A DNA stretch of 64,000 bases from Candidatus Rifleibacteriota bacterium (GCA_012517355.1 JAAYVD010000053.1:1-64000), one strand, 5' to 3'. Shown: positions 8,746 to 16,735, counted from the first letter of the stretch. Numbers and translations are program-made. Notes: generated from the sequence alone by a model not told the origin.

Positions 8746-10032
8746 ATGGATTTCCAGGAAGCGTATGCCAAGGGCAATGAAGCGCTGAAGGAAAAGCGGA
8801 TCGCCGAGGCGAAGGACCTTTTCAAGAAGGCCCTCGAGCTGAAGCCGAACGACATCTATACCCTGAACAAGCTCGCCATGATCCTCAAGGAGGAGGGCGA
8901 CTTCCAGCAGGCCATGGACCTGCTCGAGCGGTCGCTCAAGCTCAAGCAGGAGGACCTCTACACCAACTACCTGCTGGGCAACGCCTACCTCGAGCAGGGC
9001 GACATCGAGAAGGCCATCGAAACCCTCGAAAGCACCGTCAAGCGCAACCCCAAGGACAAGTACGCCCGCAACTCGCTGGCCCTGGCCTACCGCATGAAGG
9101 GCGATTACGACCAGTGCGTGGCCACCCTCAACGAGGCCCTGCGGGTCTCTCCCGACGACCTGTACAACAAGCTCAGCCTGGCCACCGTCATCTTCGAGCA
9201 GGGCGATGCCGCCCAGGCGGAGAAGCTCGCGGTGGAGATCACCAAGAAGGACCCCCAGAACGTCACGGCCATGGTGCTGATCGGCCGCATCCATCTCGAG
9301 AGCGGCGACCTCGGCGGCGCCGTCACCCATTTCCAGAAGGTGCTCTCGCTCGACGCCAAGAGCAGCGAAGCCCACTACTACCTGGGCCGCATCTGCCTCG
9401 AGCAGAACGAGTCGGCCAAGGCCGCCGAGCATTTCAACCGGGCCATGCAGTCCGGTTCCGACAAGCTCTCCCTGAGCAAGAACCTCGGGGTCATCTTCAT
9501 GGACAAGGGAATGCTGGCCGAAGCCCAGGTCGAATTCGAGCGCGCCCTGGCTCTCGCCCCCGCCGACCCCTTCACCCTCAACAACCTCGGCAAACTGCTG
9601 GTCCTGCAGGGGAAGCACGAGCAGGGCGTCGCCCACCTGAAGAAGGCGCTCGAGGCCCAGCCCGACTACGCCTTCGCCCATTACAACCTCGGCCAGGCCT
9701 TCCGCAACACCCGCGATTACGCCAACGCCATCTACCACTTCCTGTTCTGCCTGAAATACGAGCCCGACGACATCTACGCCATGAACCGCCTCGGCCGCAC
9801 CTTCCTCGAAGCCGGGTTGCCCGGCAACGCCAAGGACGTCTTCCGGAAGGTCATCGACTCCCTCGCCCCCGACGAGGCCTACGCCCATTTCGGCCTGGCC
9901 GAGACCTGCGAAGCCCTCGAGGAATTCGAGGCCGCGCTGGAGGGCTACCGCAGGACGATGGCCGTCGCCGGCGAGAACAAGGTCCTGAAGGACCGGGCCG
10001 CGGCGCGCATCAAGGAACTTCAGAAGCGCTAG
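8746..10032 (+). CDS. cytoplasmic tetratricopeptide repeat protein
   Basis: 428 residues, starting at the ATG preceded by AGGAGG at 7 bases. The whole protein is made of about twelve 34-residue TPR units, recognisable by recurring patterns such as AKDLFKKALELKPND, YLLGNAYLEQGD and LNNLGKLLVLQGKHEQG. There is no signal peptide or membrane segment, so it should be a cytoplasmic scaffold for protein-protein interaction. Its stop codon overlaps the start of prmA (TAGTG), so the two are translationally coupled. Whether the TPR protein serves PrmA or merely shares its promoter is not shown. Confidence 0.85.
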   Translation: MDFQEAYAKGNEALKEKRIAEAKDLFKKALELKPNDIYTLNKLAMILKEEGDFQQAMDLLERSLKLKQEDLYTNYLLGNAYLEQGDIEKAIETLESTVKRNPKDKYARNSLALAYRMKGDYDQCVATLNEALRVSPDDLYNKLSLATVIFEQGDAAQAEKLAVEITKKDPQNVTAMVLIGRIHLESGDLGGAVTHFQKVLSLDAKSSEAHYYLGRICLEQNESAKAAEHFNRAMQSGSDKLSLSKNLGVIFMDKGMLAEAQVEFERALALAPADPFTLNNLGKLLVLQGKHEQGVAHLKKALEAQPDYAFAHYNLGQAFRNTRDYANAIYHFLFCLKYEPDDIYAMNRLGRTFLEAGLPGNAKDVFRKVIDSLAPDEAYAHFGLAETCEALEEFEAALEGYRRTMAVAGENKVLKDRAAARIKELQKR

Positions 10033-10922
10033 TGCTGCGCCGCATCGACGTCCGCCTGCCCGACGCCGGCGAGGAACCCCTGCTGGGGCTGGCCGAGCGC
10101 CTCGGGGTGATGGCCTTTTCCAGCCCGTGCCTGCGGGAAGTCACGCAGGGGGGTGAGGAGGAGGTGGCGTTCACCGGGGAAACCGTGGTCAGCCTGCTGT
10201 TCTCGACCGTCGAGCAGGACTCGGCGGCCATCCACCGGCGGTTGCGCAGCTGGCTCCGGCGCGAGGGGTTCCCCCAGGCGGCCGTCAGCCGCCTCGACTA
10301 CCCCGATCAGACCGACTGGATGGAGGGCTTCCGCCAGTATTTCCAGCCGATCCGGGTGGGGAAGGGAATCCTCGTCTGCCCGCCCTGGTCCGTCCCTGAC
10401 GAGCCGGCGGCGGTTCGCCTGCTGATCGATCCCGGCATGGCCTTCGGCACCGGCACCCACGAAACCACCCGGCTTTGCCTGCAGTTCCTGGAAAGCCTGG
10501 CCCCCGCCGGCGGCCGGTTCCTCGATCTCGGGGCGGGCAGCGGCATTCTGGCCTTCTACCTGGCGCGGCGCGGCGCGGCGACCGTGGTGGCCGTCGAGAA
10601 GGATGGCCCGGCGGTCGAGAACTTGCGCAAGAACGCCGATCTGAACGGCATCTCGGCGGGTCTCGAGATTTTGTGCGCCGACCTGGCGGCCTGGTCGCCG
10701 CCGTTCACGGCCGACGGGCTGGTGGCCAACCTCACCTCCCCGCTGCTGCTCGAGTTCCTGCCCCGGTTCGCCACCTGGACGCAGCCCGGCGGCTGGGGGG
10801 TGTTTTCGGGGGTGAACTCGACCAACGCCGACCGGGTGCGGGAAGCCCTGGGCCAGGCCGGCTGGAGGCTTGACCAGGAACACACCGAGGGGGAATGGCA
10901 CGGGTTCCTTGCCCACCGCTGA
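10032..10922 (+). CDS. prmA: ribosomal protein L11 methyltransferase
   Basis: 296 residues from a GTG that overlaps the preceding TAG. The start is supported by the product then matching the family from its first strand (LRRIDVRLPD). The N-terminal L11-recognition ferredoxin-like domain is followed by the PrmA signature DPGMAFGTGTHETTRLCL (about residue 134), the SAM-binding loop LDLGAGSGIL (about 164) and ANLTSPLLLEFLP (about 232) in place of the usual ANILxxPL. PrmA transfers methyl groups from S-adenosylmethionine to lysines and the N terminus of ribosomal protein L11 in the cytoplasm. Length and motif order are typical. Confidence 0.88.
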   Translation: MLRRIDVRLPDAGEEPLLGLAERLGVMAFSSPCLREVTQGGEEEVAFTGETVVSLLFSTVEQDSAAIHRRLRSWLRREGFPQAAVSRLDYPDQTDWMEGFRQYFQPIRVGKGILVCPPWSVPDEPAAVRLLIDPGMAFGTGTHETTRLCLQFLESLAPAGGRFLDLGAGSGILAFYLARRGAATVVAVEKDGPAVENLRKNADLNGISAGLEILCADLAAWSPPFTADGLVANLTSPLLLEFLPRFATWTQPGGWGVFSGVNSTNADRVREALGQAGWRLDQEHTEGEWHGFLAHR

Positions 10923-10960
10923 GGCCCCGGCGCGGCGATTGGCCATTTCCGGACCATCAA

Positions 10961-11125
10961 CCACAGAGCCACAGAGACCGTGAGAGAAGGGTTCTGCAGT
11001 GTGGACCGGAACAGGAATGCGGGCATTCGGGGTGAGCCGGTCGTGAAGAAAGGGGAAATCCCTTCCTGAACCCTGGTCCTCTGCGCCTCGCGCCTCCGTG
11101 GTGAACGCCCCTTGAAGGGTTCACC
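10961..11125. repeat. imperfect long inverted repeat with nested hairpin
   Basis: A left arm of about 34 bases (10961-10995, CCACAGAGCCACAGAG...AGGGTTC) is repeated in inverted and imperfect form at 11069-11103 (GAACCC...CTCCGTGGT), about 73 bases apart. A second perfect 7-bp inverted pair (GGTGAAC / GTTCACC) closes 11100-11125. The CCACRGAG-type tandem core resembles a dispersed intergenic repeat reported in many unrelated bacteria. The rest of the non-coding stretch 10923-11260 holds only the terminator listed separately. Confidence 0.45.
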
Positions 11126-11217
11126 CGGCCCCGACCGTTTTCCGGAAGCGCTCCAGAGCCGTAACGATACCAACGCAGAAGGCGCAATCCGGCACCAGGT
11201 TTCCGGAAAACGGGCAC

Positions 11218-11253
11218 AAAAAAACCCCGGACCTTGCGGCCCGGGGTTTTTTT
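11218..11253. terminator. bidirectional terminator between convergent genes
   Basis: An A7 run, a CCCCGG/CCGGGG stem with an inner CC/GG pair and TTGC loop, then a T7 run. It is symmetric, so it can end both prmA (+) and the exported glycine-rich protein gene (-). Confidence 0.9.
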
Positions 11254-11260
11254 GGCTCAG

Positions 11261-12169
11261 CTACTTCGAATTGCTCTGTCGCAGGAGGGTGATGTACTTG
11301 TTGTAGGCGTCGCGATAATCGTTGAGCGCCTTCTGGGTATCCGAGCGGAGCATGTTGGTGCGCATTTCCTCGTCGGGATTCTCGCTGCCACCGATGTTGG
11401 TCACGATGTTGATGTACTTGTTGTAGGCCTTGATGTAGTCGGCGTGAGCAGCCTTGAGGGCATCGGAGGCGGCCACGGGGGCGACTTCGGGGGCCACTTC
11501 GGTGGAGGGGGGAGTCGTGTTGGCAGCCACGGGGACTTCCACGGCGGGAGCAGAGACCGGAACTTCGCCGGTGGGTTTGCCGATGTCACCACTGACCACG
11601 ACTTCGGTCGAGGGAACACTCACGGACGGGGCGGCGGAAGGAAGGTCGTTGCCATTGCCGATGGTCTGCTTCTGGCGCTTGTACTTCTTCCACAGGATGT
11701 AGCCAACGACGGCGGCGCCGATGACCACGAGGGCGGGAATGAACAGGGGGCTGCCGATGATGCCACCGATGAAGCCGGCGATCCCGGAGAACATGCTGCC
11801 GATGGCGGCGCCGACGGCACCCAGGGCTCCGGTCACGAATCCACCAGCGGCGCAGATGCCACCCCAGATGGTGGAGCCGATTCCGGCGATACCGGCACCC
11901 AGGCCACCGATCGCGGTCGCGGCACCGGCGCCAGCGGCAACCGTGGCACCAGAGGCGAACCCGAGGGCGGAGGCGATGTAGGGACCGGCGATGATGGCGC
12001 CAGCGCCGACGGCGACCGTGGCGAGGGCAGCCTTCACGGGATTGTTTTTGACCTTTTCCTTGATCGTGGAGAACAACCCGGCATCGGCGCTGGTGGTGAA
12101 CGCGGTCAAGAGCATCACGACGGCCAGGGTTGTCGCCAGGGATCGGGACAGACTGCGATGCAACCTCAT
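11261..12169 (-). CDS. exported Gly/Ala-rich protein with duplicated C-terminal motif
   Basis: 302 residues; the ATG is preceded by AGGAGGAAAAACGTT. A signal peptide (about 1-30, ending SADA) leads into a 100-residue Gly/Ala-rich hydrophobic region with GxxxG spacing (GAGAATAIGGLGAGIAG, GFIGGIIG) and one strong membrane segment (about 140-165). A Lys/Arg-rich stop follows, then a Pro/Val/Thr linker and a C-terminal soluble domain. That domain contains two copies of a short repeat (YIKAYNKYINIV and YRDAYNKYITLL). The glycine-zipper stretch suggests oligomerisation in a membrane, as in some lysis, pore or outer-membrane glycine-zipper proteins, but I do not recognise the family. It stands alone between two terminators. 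Confidence 0.75.
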   Translation of the reverse strand: MRLHRSLSRSLATTLAVVMLLTAFTTSADAGLFSTIKEKVKNNPVKAALATVAVGAGAIIAGPYIASALGFASGATVAAGAGAATAIGGLGAGIAGIGSTIWGGICAAGGFVTGALGAVGAAIGSMFSGIAGFIGGIIGSPLFIPALVVIGAAVVGYILWKKYKRQKQTIGNGNDLPSAAPSVSVPSTEVVVSGDIGKPTGEVPVSAPAVEVPVAANTTPPSTEVAPEVAPVAASDALKAAHADYIKAYNKYINIVTNIGGSENPDEEMRTNMLRSDTQKALNDYRDAYNKYITLLRQSNSK

Positions 12170-12261
12170 AACGTTTTTCCTCCTGATGGGATAAACGGGA
12201 CACAGGGTACGGGTTTTGGGGTCTGCTCCTCTTCCTCCTTTCCTTAGGTTGGAAGTAGGAC

Positions 12262-12313
12262 GGGACTGGGATCTAGGACTTGGGTTGGGTTTGGGTTTGG
12301 GTTGGGTTTGGGG
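12262..12313 (+). repeat. telomere-like G-run tract, potential G-quadruplex
   Basis: Eight runs of three or more G lie within about 50 bases; the last six are at 12282-12284, 12287-12289, 12293-12295, 12299-12301, 12304-12306 and 12310-12313, separated by TT or TTT. This fits the classical four-run quadruplex pattern several times over. The tract lies in the 332-base gap between two minus-strand genes, about 110-200 bases upstream of the downstream gene, on the template strand. The rest of that gap holds the terminator at 12323-12351 and a small ACAACCC/GGGTTGT hairpin at 12368-12385. Confidence 0.7.
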
Positions 12314-12322
12314 TATGAAGAA

Positions 12323-12351
12323 GGACCCCGCCTCGGGTTAAAGCGGGGTCC
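12323..12351 (-). terminator. terminator of the exported 253-residue protein gene
   Basis: GGACCCCGC (12323-12331) pairs with GCGGGGTCC (12343-12351) around an 11-nt loop. Read on the minus strand it is followed by TTCTTCAT. It lies about 150 bases after the stop at 12502. Confidence 0.6.
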
Positions 12352-12501
12352 CAGCTTCCAAATCAGTACAACCCGTCAGGGTTGTCGGACAGTTTCAACC
12401 TTGTCTGCTGCTGGGTCTCGATCGTTTTTTCAAGGAACCGCTCGGTAATCTTGTGTCAAATTATACGAACGGTACCCAGGAGCGTCAAGGTCGGGTCGTT
12501 T

Positions 12502-13263
12502 TTACTTCACGATCCCCATTTTGAGGGTGAGGTTCATGCGGGTGTCGATCTTTTCCTTCTTGCCGCCGCCCATGTCGCTTTCCATGACCATGATCATGTT
12601 GGAGGTGACTTCGTTCTTCACCATGATGCCGGCCTTGTAAGCGAACCAGATCTTGCCGGTGGCTTTGACATTGAGGTTGATGGAGCCGGCCTGGCCCTGC
12701 TCGCTGGTGACGTTGGACTGGAGCTTCACGCACTCGTAGCCATCGACGGTCTCGAAGCCGAGGACGGTGTATTTGACGCTGAGGGGAATGGGCAGCTGGG
12801 GGTTGGGCTGGATGGAGGAATCCCAGGAGTCACCGGTCTTGACGGGCTTGTCCGGGAACTTGATCTGCATCTGGTTGAAGTTGCCCTGGTCCATGCCTTC
12901 GGACTCGACGACCTCGCCGTTCTTGGCCATCTTGACCTTGATGATCTGGCCGATGGCGGGGAGGGGGGTCGGGGTGTTGTTGACGGTGATGGTGCCTTCC
13001 TGGATGGTGGTGGTCATCTCGATGTTGCCCTGCTTGTCGACCCCGGTGACCTTCTGCTCGAGCTTCATGTTGGTCTCGAGATCAGTCTTCTGGGCCTTCT
13101 GCATGGCGGTGACCACGGTGGTGCCACGGATGTTCATCTGGTATTTGACCGTGGTGCCGGGCGCGGGATTGTACTGCAACAGAACGGGCTCCTGGGCAGT
13201 GGCGGCCAAAGCCACGGAGAGCAGGACCAACACACTCGCGATCACGGCGAAACGCTTCAACAT
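12502..13263 (-). CDS. exported protein of unknown function
   Basis: 253 residues with a clear signal peptide (MLKRFAVIASVLVLLSVALAATA, cut before QEP). The ribosome site AAGGAG lies 10 bases upstream. The mature part is predicted almost wholly beta: repeated strands of the kind KYQMNIRGTTVV, NIEMTTTIQEG, SVKYTVLGFETVDGYECVKLQS. This resembles lipoprotein-localisation or DUF6263-like periplasmic barrels, which is a resemblance of style only. There is one Cys and no catalytic motif. A near-consensus promoter (TTGACA-N17-TATTCT) and its own terminator show it is a separately, probably strongly, expressed gene. Confidence 0.8.
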   Translation of the reverse strand: MLKRFAVIASVLVLLSVALAATAQEPVLLQYNPAPGTTVKYQMNIRGTTVVTAMQKAQKTDLETNMKLEQKVTGVDKQGNIEMTTTIQEGTITVNNTPTPLPAIGQIIKVKMAKNGEVVESEGMDQGNFNQMQIKFPDKPVKTGDSWDSSIQPNPQLPIPLSVKYTVLGFETVDGYECVKLQSNVTSEQGQAGSINLNVKATGKIWFAYKAGIMVKNEVTSNMIMVMESDMGGGKKEKIDTRMNLTLKMGIVK

Positions 13264-13352
13264 CGACCTAAGTCTCCTTTCGCATTCCCAGGGACTCCCT
13301 GGAGGGTAACCAAGAACCGGGACGGTGACGGGAACCCCGCACAGTCAGGGCG

Positions 13353-13381
13353 AGAATAACATAGGGTAGGGGGGGTGTCAA
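13353..13381 (-). promoter_or_regulatory. strong promoter of the exported 253-residue protein
   Basis: On the minus strand TTGACA (13381-13376), a 17-bp spacer containing C7, and TATTCT (13358-13353). It lies back to back with a plus-strand promoter starting 15 bases further on. Confidence 0.8.
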
Positions 13382-13395
13382 GCGAATTCCGTTCC

Positions 13396-13424
13396 TTGTC
13401 ATGGGGTTGGGGATCCGATATAAT
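13396..13424 (+). promoter_or_regulatory. near-consensus promoter of the DsrE-like gene
   Basis: TTGTCA (13396-13401), exact 17-bp spacer, TATAAT (13419-13424). The -10 box overlaps the ATG at 13423, and the predicted transcription start is at about 13430-13431, so translation of the DsrE-like protein must begin further downstream. Confidence 0.8.
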
Positions 13425-13878
13425 GGGCCATGCAGTCAAGGCAGGACGGAAGGCGCCACCTCTGAGCACACGCAGCGATCTCTCATACCGGCAGTTCGAG
13501 GATGTGTATTTCGAAAAGCGCGTCTGGATGCCGTCCGCGAACGTCTCCAATTACGTCATGATCTTTACCCGTCTCTACCTGGGCGAGAAGACCCCCATGG
13601 GACGCCGTTCCCTGAAGAACCTCCTGGTCACCCTTTCCGAGAGCGAGGTGGTGCCGCGGGTGCTGGTCTTCTGGAACAACGCGGTGAAGATCTGCCTGGA
13701 AGGCAGTCCCCTGCTGCCCGCCCTGGCCAAGGTCGAACGGACCGGGGTCCGGATCCTGGTGTCGGGCTATGCCCTGGAACGCCTGAAGCTGAAGGGGAAT
13801 CTGCGCATCGGCAAGCTGGCCAACAATTTCGACCTTCTGGAAGCCATCAACAAGGCCCAGAAGGTTGTCAGCTTCTGA
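13423..13878 (+). CDS. YedF/DsrE-like protein lacking the active cysteine
   Basis: The C-terminal 115 residues match the DsrE-fold half of YedF-type sulfurtransferase-like proteins: YVMIFTRLYLG, LKNLLVTLSESE, VLVFWNNAVKICLEGSPLL, then GVRILVSGYALERLKLKGN and NNFDLLEAINKAQKVVSF. Family members carry a Cys in the CGTC-type segment; here that segment reads SGYA, so persulfide chemistry is unlikely. The TusA-like N-terminal half of YedF is absent. The start is uncertain. The ATG at 13423 lies inside the -10 box of a near-perfect promoter, so the real start may be GTG 13504 or ATG 13528, neither with a good ribosome site. An out-of-frame ATG at 13430 would open an 11-codon leader. Confidence 0.65.
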   Translation: MGHAVKAGRKAPPLSTRSDLSYRQFEDVYFEKRVWMPSANVSNYVMIFTRLYLGEKTPMGRRSLKNLLVTLSESEVVPRVLVFWNNAVKICLEGSPLLPALAKVERTGVRILVSGYALERLKLKGNLRIGKLANNFDLLEAINKAQKVVSF

Positions 13879-14072
13879 TTTTTTCCGGACCTCCCCTCTG
13901 GAGTCCCCACCCCTGCCGAATCCTGGTGGAGGAGAGCAGCCCTGCCGCCGACCAGCGGCGGCCATGGAGAGACGACTGCCCCCGGATCCGCTTGCAGCAA
14001 GGCCTCCCGGCGTGTGGCCAGGCCGGGCGGAAAGGGGTCGGACGAAAACCCTTCCCGGACGCCGATGGGGGG

Positions 14073-14101
14073 TTGACATCCGACAGGGTACGTGCTAGCA
14101 T
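14073..14101 (+). promoter_or_regulatory. promoter of the tRNA operon
   Basis: Consensus TTGACA (14073-14078), 17-bp spacer, TAGCAT (14096-14101). It begins 47 bases before the first tRNA. The stretch before it (13879-14072) shows no gene. Confidence 0.85.
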
Positions 14102-14119
14102 ACCGTTGTTGATCGGTCA

Positions 14120-14192
14120 GGGCGATTAGCTCAGCTGGCAGAGCGCTTGCTTTACACGCAAGTGGCCGGCGGTTCGAACCCGTCATCGCCCA
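14120..14192 (+). tRNA. tRNA-Val (UAC)
   Basis: Full cloverleaf: acceptor GGGCGAT/ATCGCCC (7 bp), D arm GCTC/GAGC, anticodon stem CTTGC/GCAAG with loop TTTACAC (anticodon TAC), T arm GGCGG-TTCGAAC-CCGTC, discriminator A. CCA is not encoded and must be added enzymatically. Confidence 0.96.
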
Positions 14193-14208
14193 CCCGTTCC
14201 GCCATCAT

Positions 14209-14283
14209 GGGGTCGTAGTTCAGTCGGTTTAGAACGCATGCCTGTCACGCATGAGGCCGCGAGTTCGAGTCTCGTCGACCCCG
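14209..14283 (+). tRNA. tRNA-Asp (GUC)
   Basis: Acceptor GGGGTCG/CGACCCC, D arm GTTC/GAAC, anticodon stem CATGC/GCATG with loop CTGTCAC (anticodon GTC), discriminator G as expected for Asp. CCA is not encoded. Confidence 0.96.
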
Positions 14284-14296
14284 CTCTTTTTTTTCC

Positions 14297-14369
<73 letters not shown>

Positions 14370-14382
14370 TTGTTTTTTGTTT

Positions 14383-14454
14383 GGCGGCATAGCCAAGTGG
14401 TAAGGCGAAGGTCTGCAAAACCTTTACACATCGGTTCGAATCCGATTGCCGCCT
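14383..14454 (+). tRNA. tRNA-Cys (GCA)
   Basis: Acceptor GGCGGCA/TGCCGCC, anticodon stem AAGGT/ACCTT with loop CTGCAAA (anticodon GCA), discriminator T as is typical for Cys. CCA is not encoded. It is the last gene of the Val-Asp-Phe-Cys cluster. Confidence 0.96.
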
Positions 14455-14479
14455 TTCTTTTTTTGACGCCGTTCTGATG

Positions 14480-14510
14480 AAGGTCTCGGGGTTCCCCCCC
14501 GAGACCTTTT
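14480..14510 (+). terminator. terminator of the tRNA operon
   Basis: A 12-bp perfect stem (14480-14491 with 14497-14508), 5-nt loop, then TTTT. Confidence 0.9.
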
Positions 14511-14897
14511 CCGTTTCCGGCCACCTTTCAACCTGGCCGGGTGCCAGCCACCACGAGAATGCAGGAGAAAGGGGGAAGGGGCGAAGGGGCGAAGGGGGCA
14601 AAGCATCCTGGCGTGGCAAGGCAAATCGAGGTTTGGCTGGCGAGGAAAGGATCTTCCACGCCCGGGTTTCCTGTCATCAGGAAACCGCCTGGGTCCGCAG
14701 AAGGAAGGCCCGCCCGGGCGAATGAAAAGCGGGGTTCCCTCCGCACCTGCCCCGGGGATACCGCCCATGGGTAGTCGATTTCCGGTTCAGGCCTCCAAGC
14801 GCGGGTTGTCCGGACAACGGGGAACCTAGGCGCTTCGAGAACCTCCTTCCCATGCCGATACAAAGGAAAAAAGCGGTGTTCTCTCGAAGGAGGCCTC
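14511..14897. other. intergenic stretch without a gene
   Basis: No supported gene. It contains a short purine-rich tandem (GAAGGGGC units, about 14570-14600) and a perfect 9-bp hairpin GGTTTCCTG/CAGGAAACC with a TCAT loop at 14665-14686. The last bases carry GGAGG for the next gene. No convincing promoter was found. Confidence 0.5.
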
Positions 14898-16724
14898 ATG
14901 AATCGCCCCTTTCCTTTGGCAAATCCGACCGGGTTCCCCTTCCCCCCGGCCCGTCCGGCCCAGCCTGCCCGGCAGGTGACGACCCTTCCACCCTGGATCC
15001 TCAGGGCGGGGGCCATCACGGCCATCACCTTCCTGCTCGGAGCGACGACGGCCACCGCCCAGGCCGCCCCGATGGACTGGTTCAAGTCGCGACGGGCCAA
15101 CCAGCGGTCGGAGGCCATGAACGGCAAGGTGGTCGTCCAGCGACAAGCCCCGGCCGGCCAGCCCCTTCCCGACTTCTTCGCCAGCCAGGACCAGCCGTCG
15201 GGAGTGGTCACGGGAGCGACCCTGACCCCCCTCAAGTTTGCGGAGGCCCATTGGACGGCCGCCAAGGAGAACCTGGAAAATGCCACCCGGGCCATCCAGG
15301 GGCGGATCCAGGAGAAGAAGTGCCAGGACCTCGTGGCAAAGCTGTTCGTGGTCGACAGCCAGACCTACAAGGAGATCCTCAAGAACTCGGCTTCCGGGCT
15401 GGAAAGCCTCGGGGGCAGCGCCCGCACCATGGCCGGCCTGCTGGTCGAACTGAACCGGATCATCACGGCCCCCCAGAAGGAGACCCTCGACAACCTCGAA
15501 CGCACCCTGGCCCGCATCCAGGCCCAGAATGCCTCCCTCCTACTGCAGGTCAAGGCTCACATGGCGGGCGCCGAGCGCCTGATCACCCTCGCCCAGGAAG
15601 CCTTCCAGACCCTCGAACTGATCCCCAGCCTGTCGTTGCCCCCCATCGACATGTATGTCCAGGTGTCCAAGCAGGTCATGCGGCAGGCCCAGTCGTCGAG
15701 TGAAGCCCAGAAGGGCCTGTTGTTCAATGTCCAGAGCGGCGCCGAGCAGGTGACGGCCACCCTCGAGACGATGGTGTCCACCATCCGCACCACCCTGCGG
15801 TTCTCGGACCACTTCGCCTTCCGCCAGTTCCCGCTGGTCAACCTGCCGGTTCCCACCCGCGAAAAGCTGTTCGCCCAGCTCGGCGCCCTCAAGAACGCCG
15901 CCAAGGGCATCCAGAACACCCTGTCGATCGGGGATTCGCACCTGAAAAACTCCGCCCAGCAGTTCACCCACCTGGCCCAGAGCGCCGTCACCAAGATCGG
16001 CGACGCCCTCAAATACCAGGGTTCCAGCGAATACGGGGTCGACAACCTGCCACAGATCTCGGGTTATTCCTACAATCAGGTCTGCGGGCTCTTCCAGAGG
16101 GTAAAGGACGGCATCAACGAGATGAAGATGACCATGGCCAAGGAGGGTCGCGGCGGCTCTGCGCCCGCCGGGTCGGGGCCCATGCCCACCGTGGCCGTGG
16201 AAACCGAAGACCAGTTCCTGGCCCGGAAGGCCAAGGTGGCGGGTGAAAAGCTGCCCCTGTTCCTTCTCGGCGGGGGAGCCCCGGCGACGGCCAGGGAGGA
16301 ACCCGTGCGGAAGAAGGCCGGCGGCGAGGATTCCCTCGGCGAGATGCAGGTCCTGTATTCCGAGCGGGAACCCCCGGCCGTGGTCAAGGAAAGCCTGATG
16401 CCCGACGAGGTCGACATCCTCCAGCAGGAACTCGGCAACCTGATGACCGGAGCGGAACCTCTTTCCCCACCCCCCCAGATCGAGGAGGAGGGCGTCCGCG
16501 CCCGACGGCCGACCCCCAAGCAGCCGCTCGAGCTGATTCCCCCGACCATGGCAGAGCCGACCGACGAGGAGGGCCTGGCCCAGGCGGCCCTTCCCCCGGA
16601 GAGCGGGGAAGCACGCAGCAGCGAGTTGTTGCGGATGGAGGCGACCGCCGCCCCCGGAGAGACGGGGGATCTGCTGCCCATGTTCCGGCTGGAGGATTTC
16701 TCCCCTCCTCCGGAAAAAGAGTAG
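14898..16724 (+). CDS. large exported helical protein, unknown function
   Basis: 608 residues; the start ATG follows AAGGAGG by 6 bases. An unusually long N-terminal region precedes a hydrophobic segment (about 35-55, ending AQAA), which reads as a signal peptide or anchor. Residues about 100-400 are rich in long amphipathic helices with heptad character (LDNLERTLARIQAQNASLLL, AGAERLITLAQEAFQTLE). This recalls coiled-coil or methyl-accepting-like helical bundles, but no conserved motif is seen. Residues 410-608 are acidic, Pro-rich and probably disordered. I do not recognise the family. It has its own terminator, so it is probably monocistronic. Confidence 0.75.
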   Translation: MNRPFPLANPTGFPFPPARPAQPARQVTTLPPWILRAGAITAITFLLGATTATAQAAPMDWFKSRRANQRSEAMNGKVVVQRQAPAGQPLPDFFASQDQPSGVVTGATLTPLKFAEAHWTAAKENLENATRAIQGRIQEKKCQDLVAKLFVVDSQTYKEILKNSASGLESLGGSARTMAGLLVELNRIITAPQKETLDNLERTLARIQAQNASLLLQVKAHMAGAERLITLAQEAFQTLELIPSLSLPPIDMYVQVSKQVMRQAQSSSEAQKGLLFNVQSGAEQVTATLETMVSTIRTTLRFSDHFAFRQFPLVNLPVPTREKLFAQLGALKNAAKGIQNTLSIGDSHLKNSAQQFTHLAQSAVTKIGDALKYQGSSEYGVDNLPQISGYSYNQVCGLFQRVKDGINEMKMTMAKEGRGGSAPAGSGPMPTVAVETEDQFLARKAKVAGEKLPLFLLGGGAPATAREEPVRKKAGGEDSLGEMQVLYSEREPPAVVKESLMPDEVDILQQELGNLMTGAEPLSPPPQIEEEGVRARRPTPKQPLELIPPTMAEPTDEEGLAQAALPPESGEARSSELLRMEATAAPGETGDLLPMFRLEDFSPPPEKE

Positions 16725-16735
16725 GAGAAGCACGA

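Noticed and set aside
10032-10922. An earlier start for prmA inside the TPR gene
   Set aside because: The frame runs far upstream only as a shadow of the TPR codons; the family alignment and the TAGTG overlap place the start at 10032.
12282-12313. Possible CRISPR-like or satellite array at the GGGTTT tract
   Set aside because: The repeat unit is only 5-6 bases with no spacers, so it is a simple G-run tract and not a CRISPR array.
12382-13359. Open frame on the plus strand opposite the exported 253-residue protein
   Set aside because: The minus-strand reading has a signal peptide, ribosome site, promoter and terminator; the plus-strand reading is Asp/Gly/His/Val-rich without motif.
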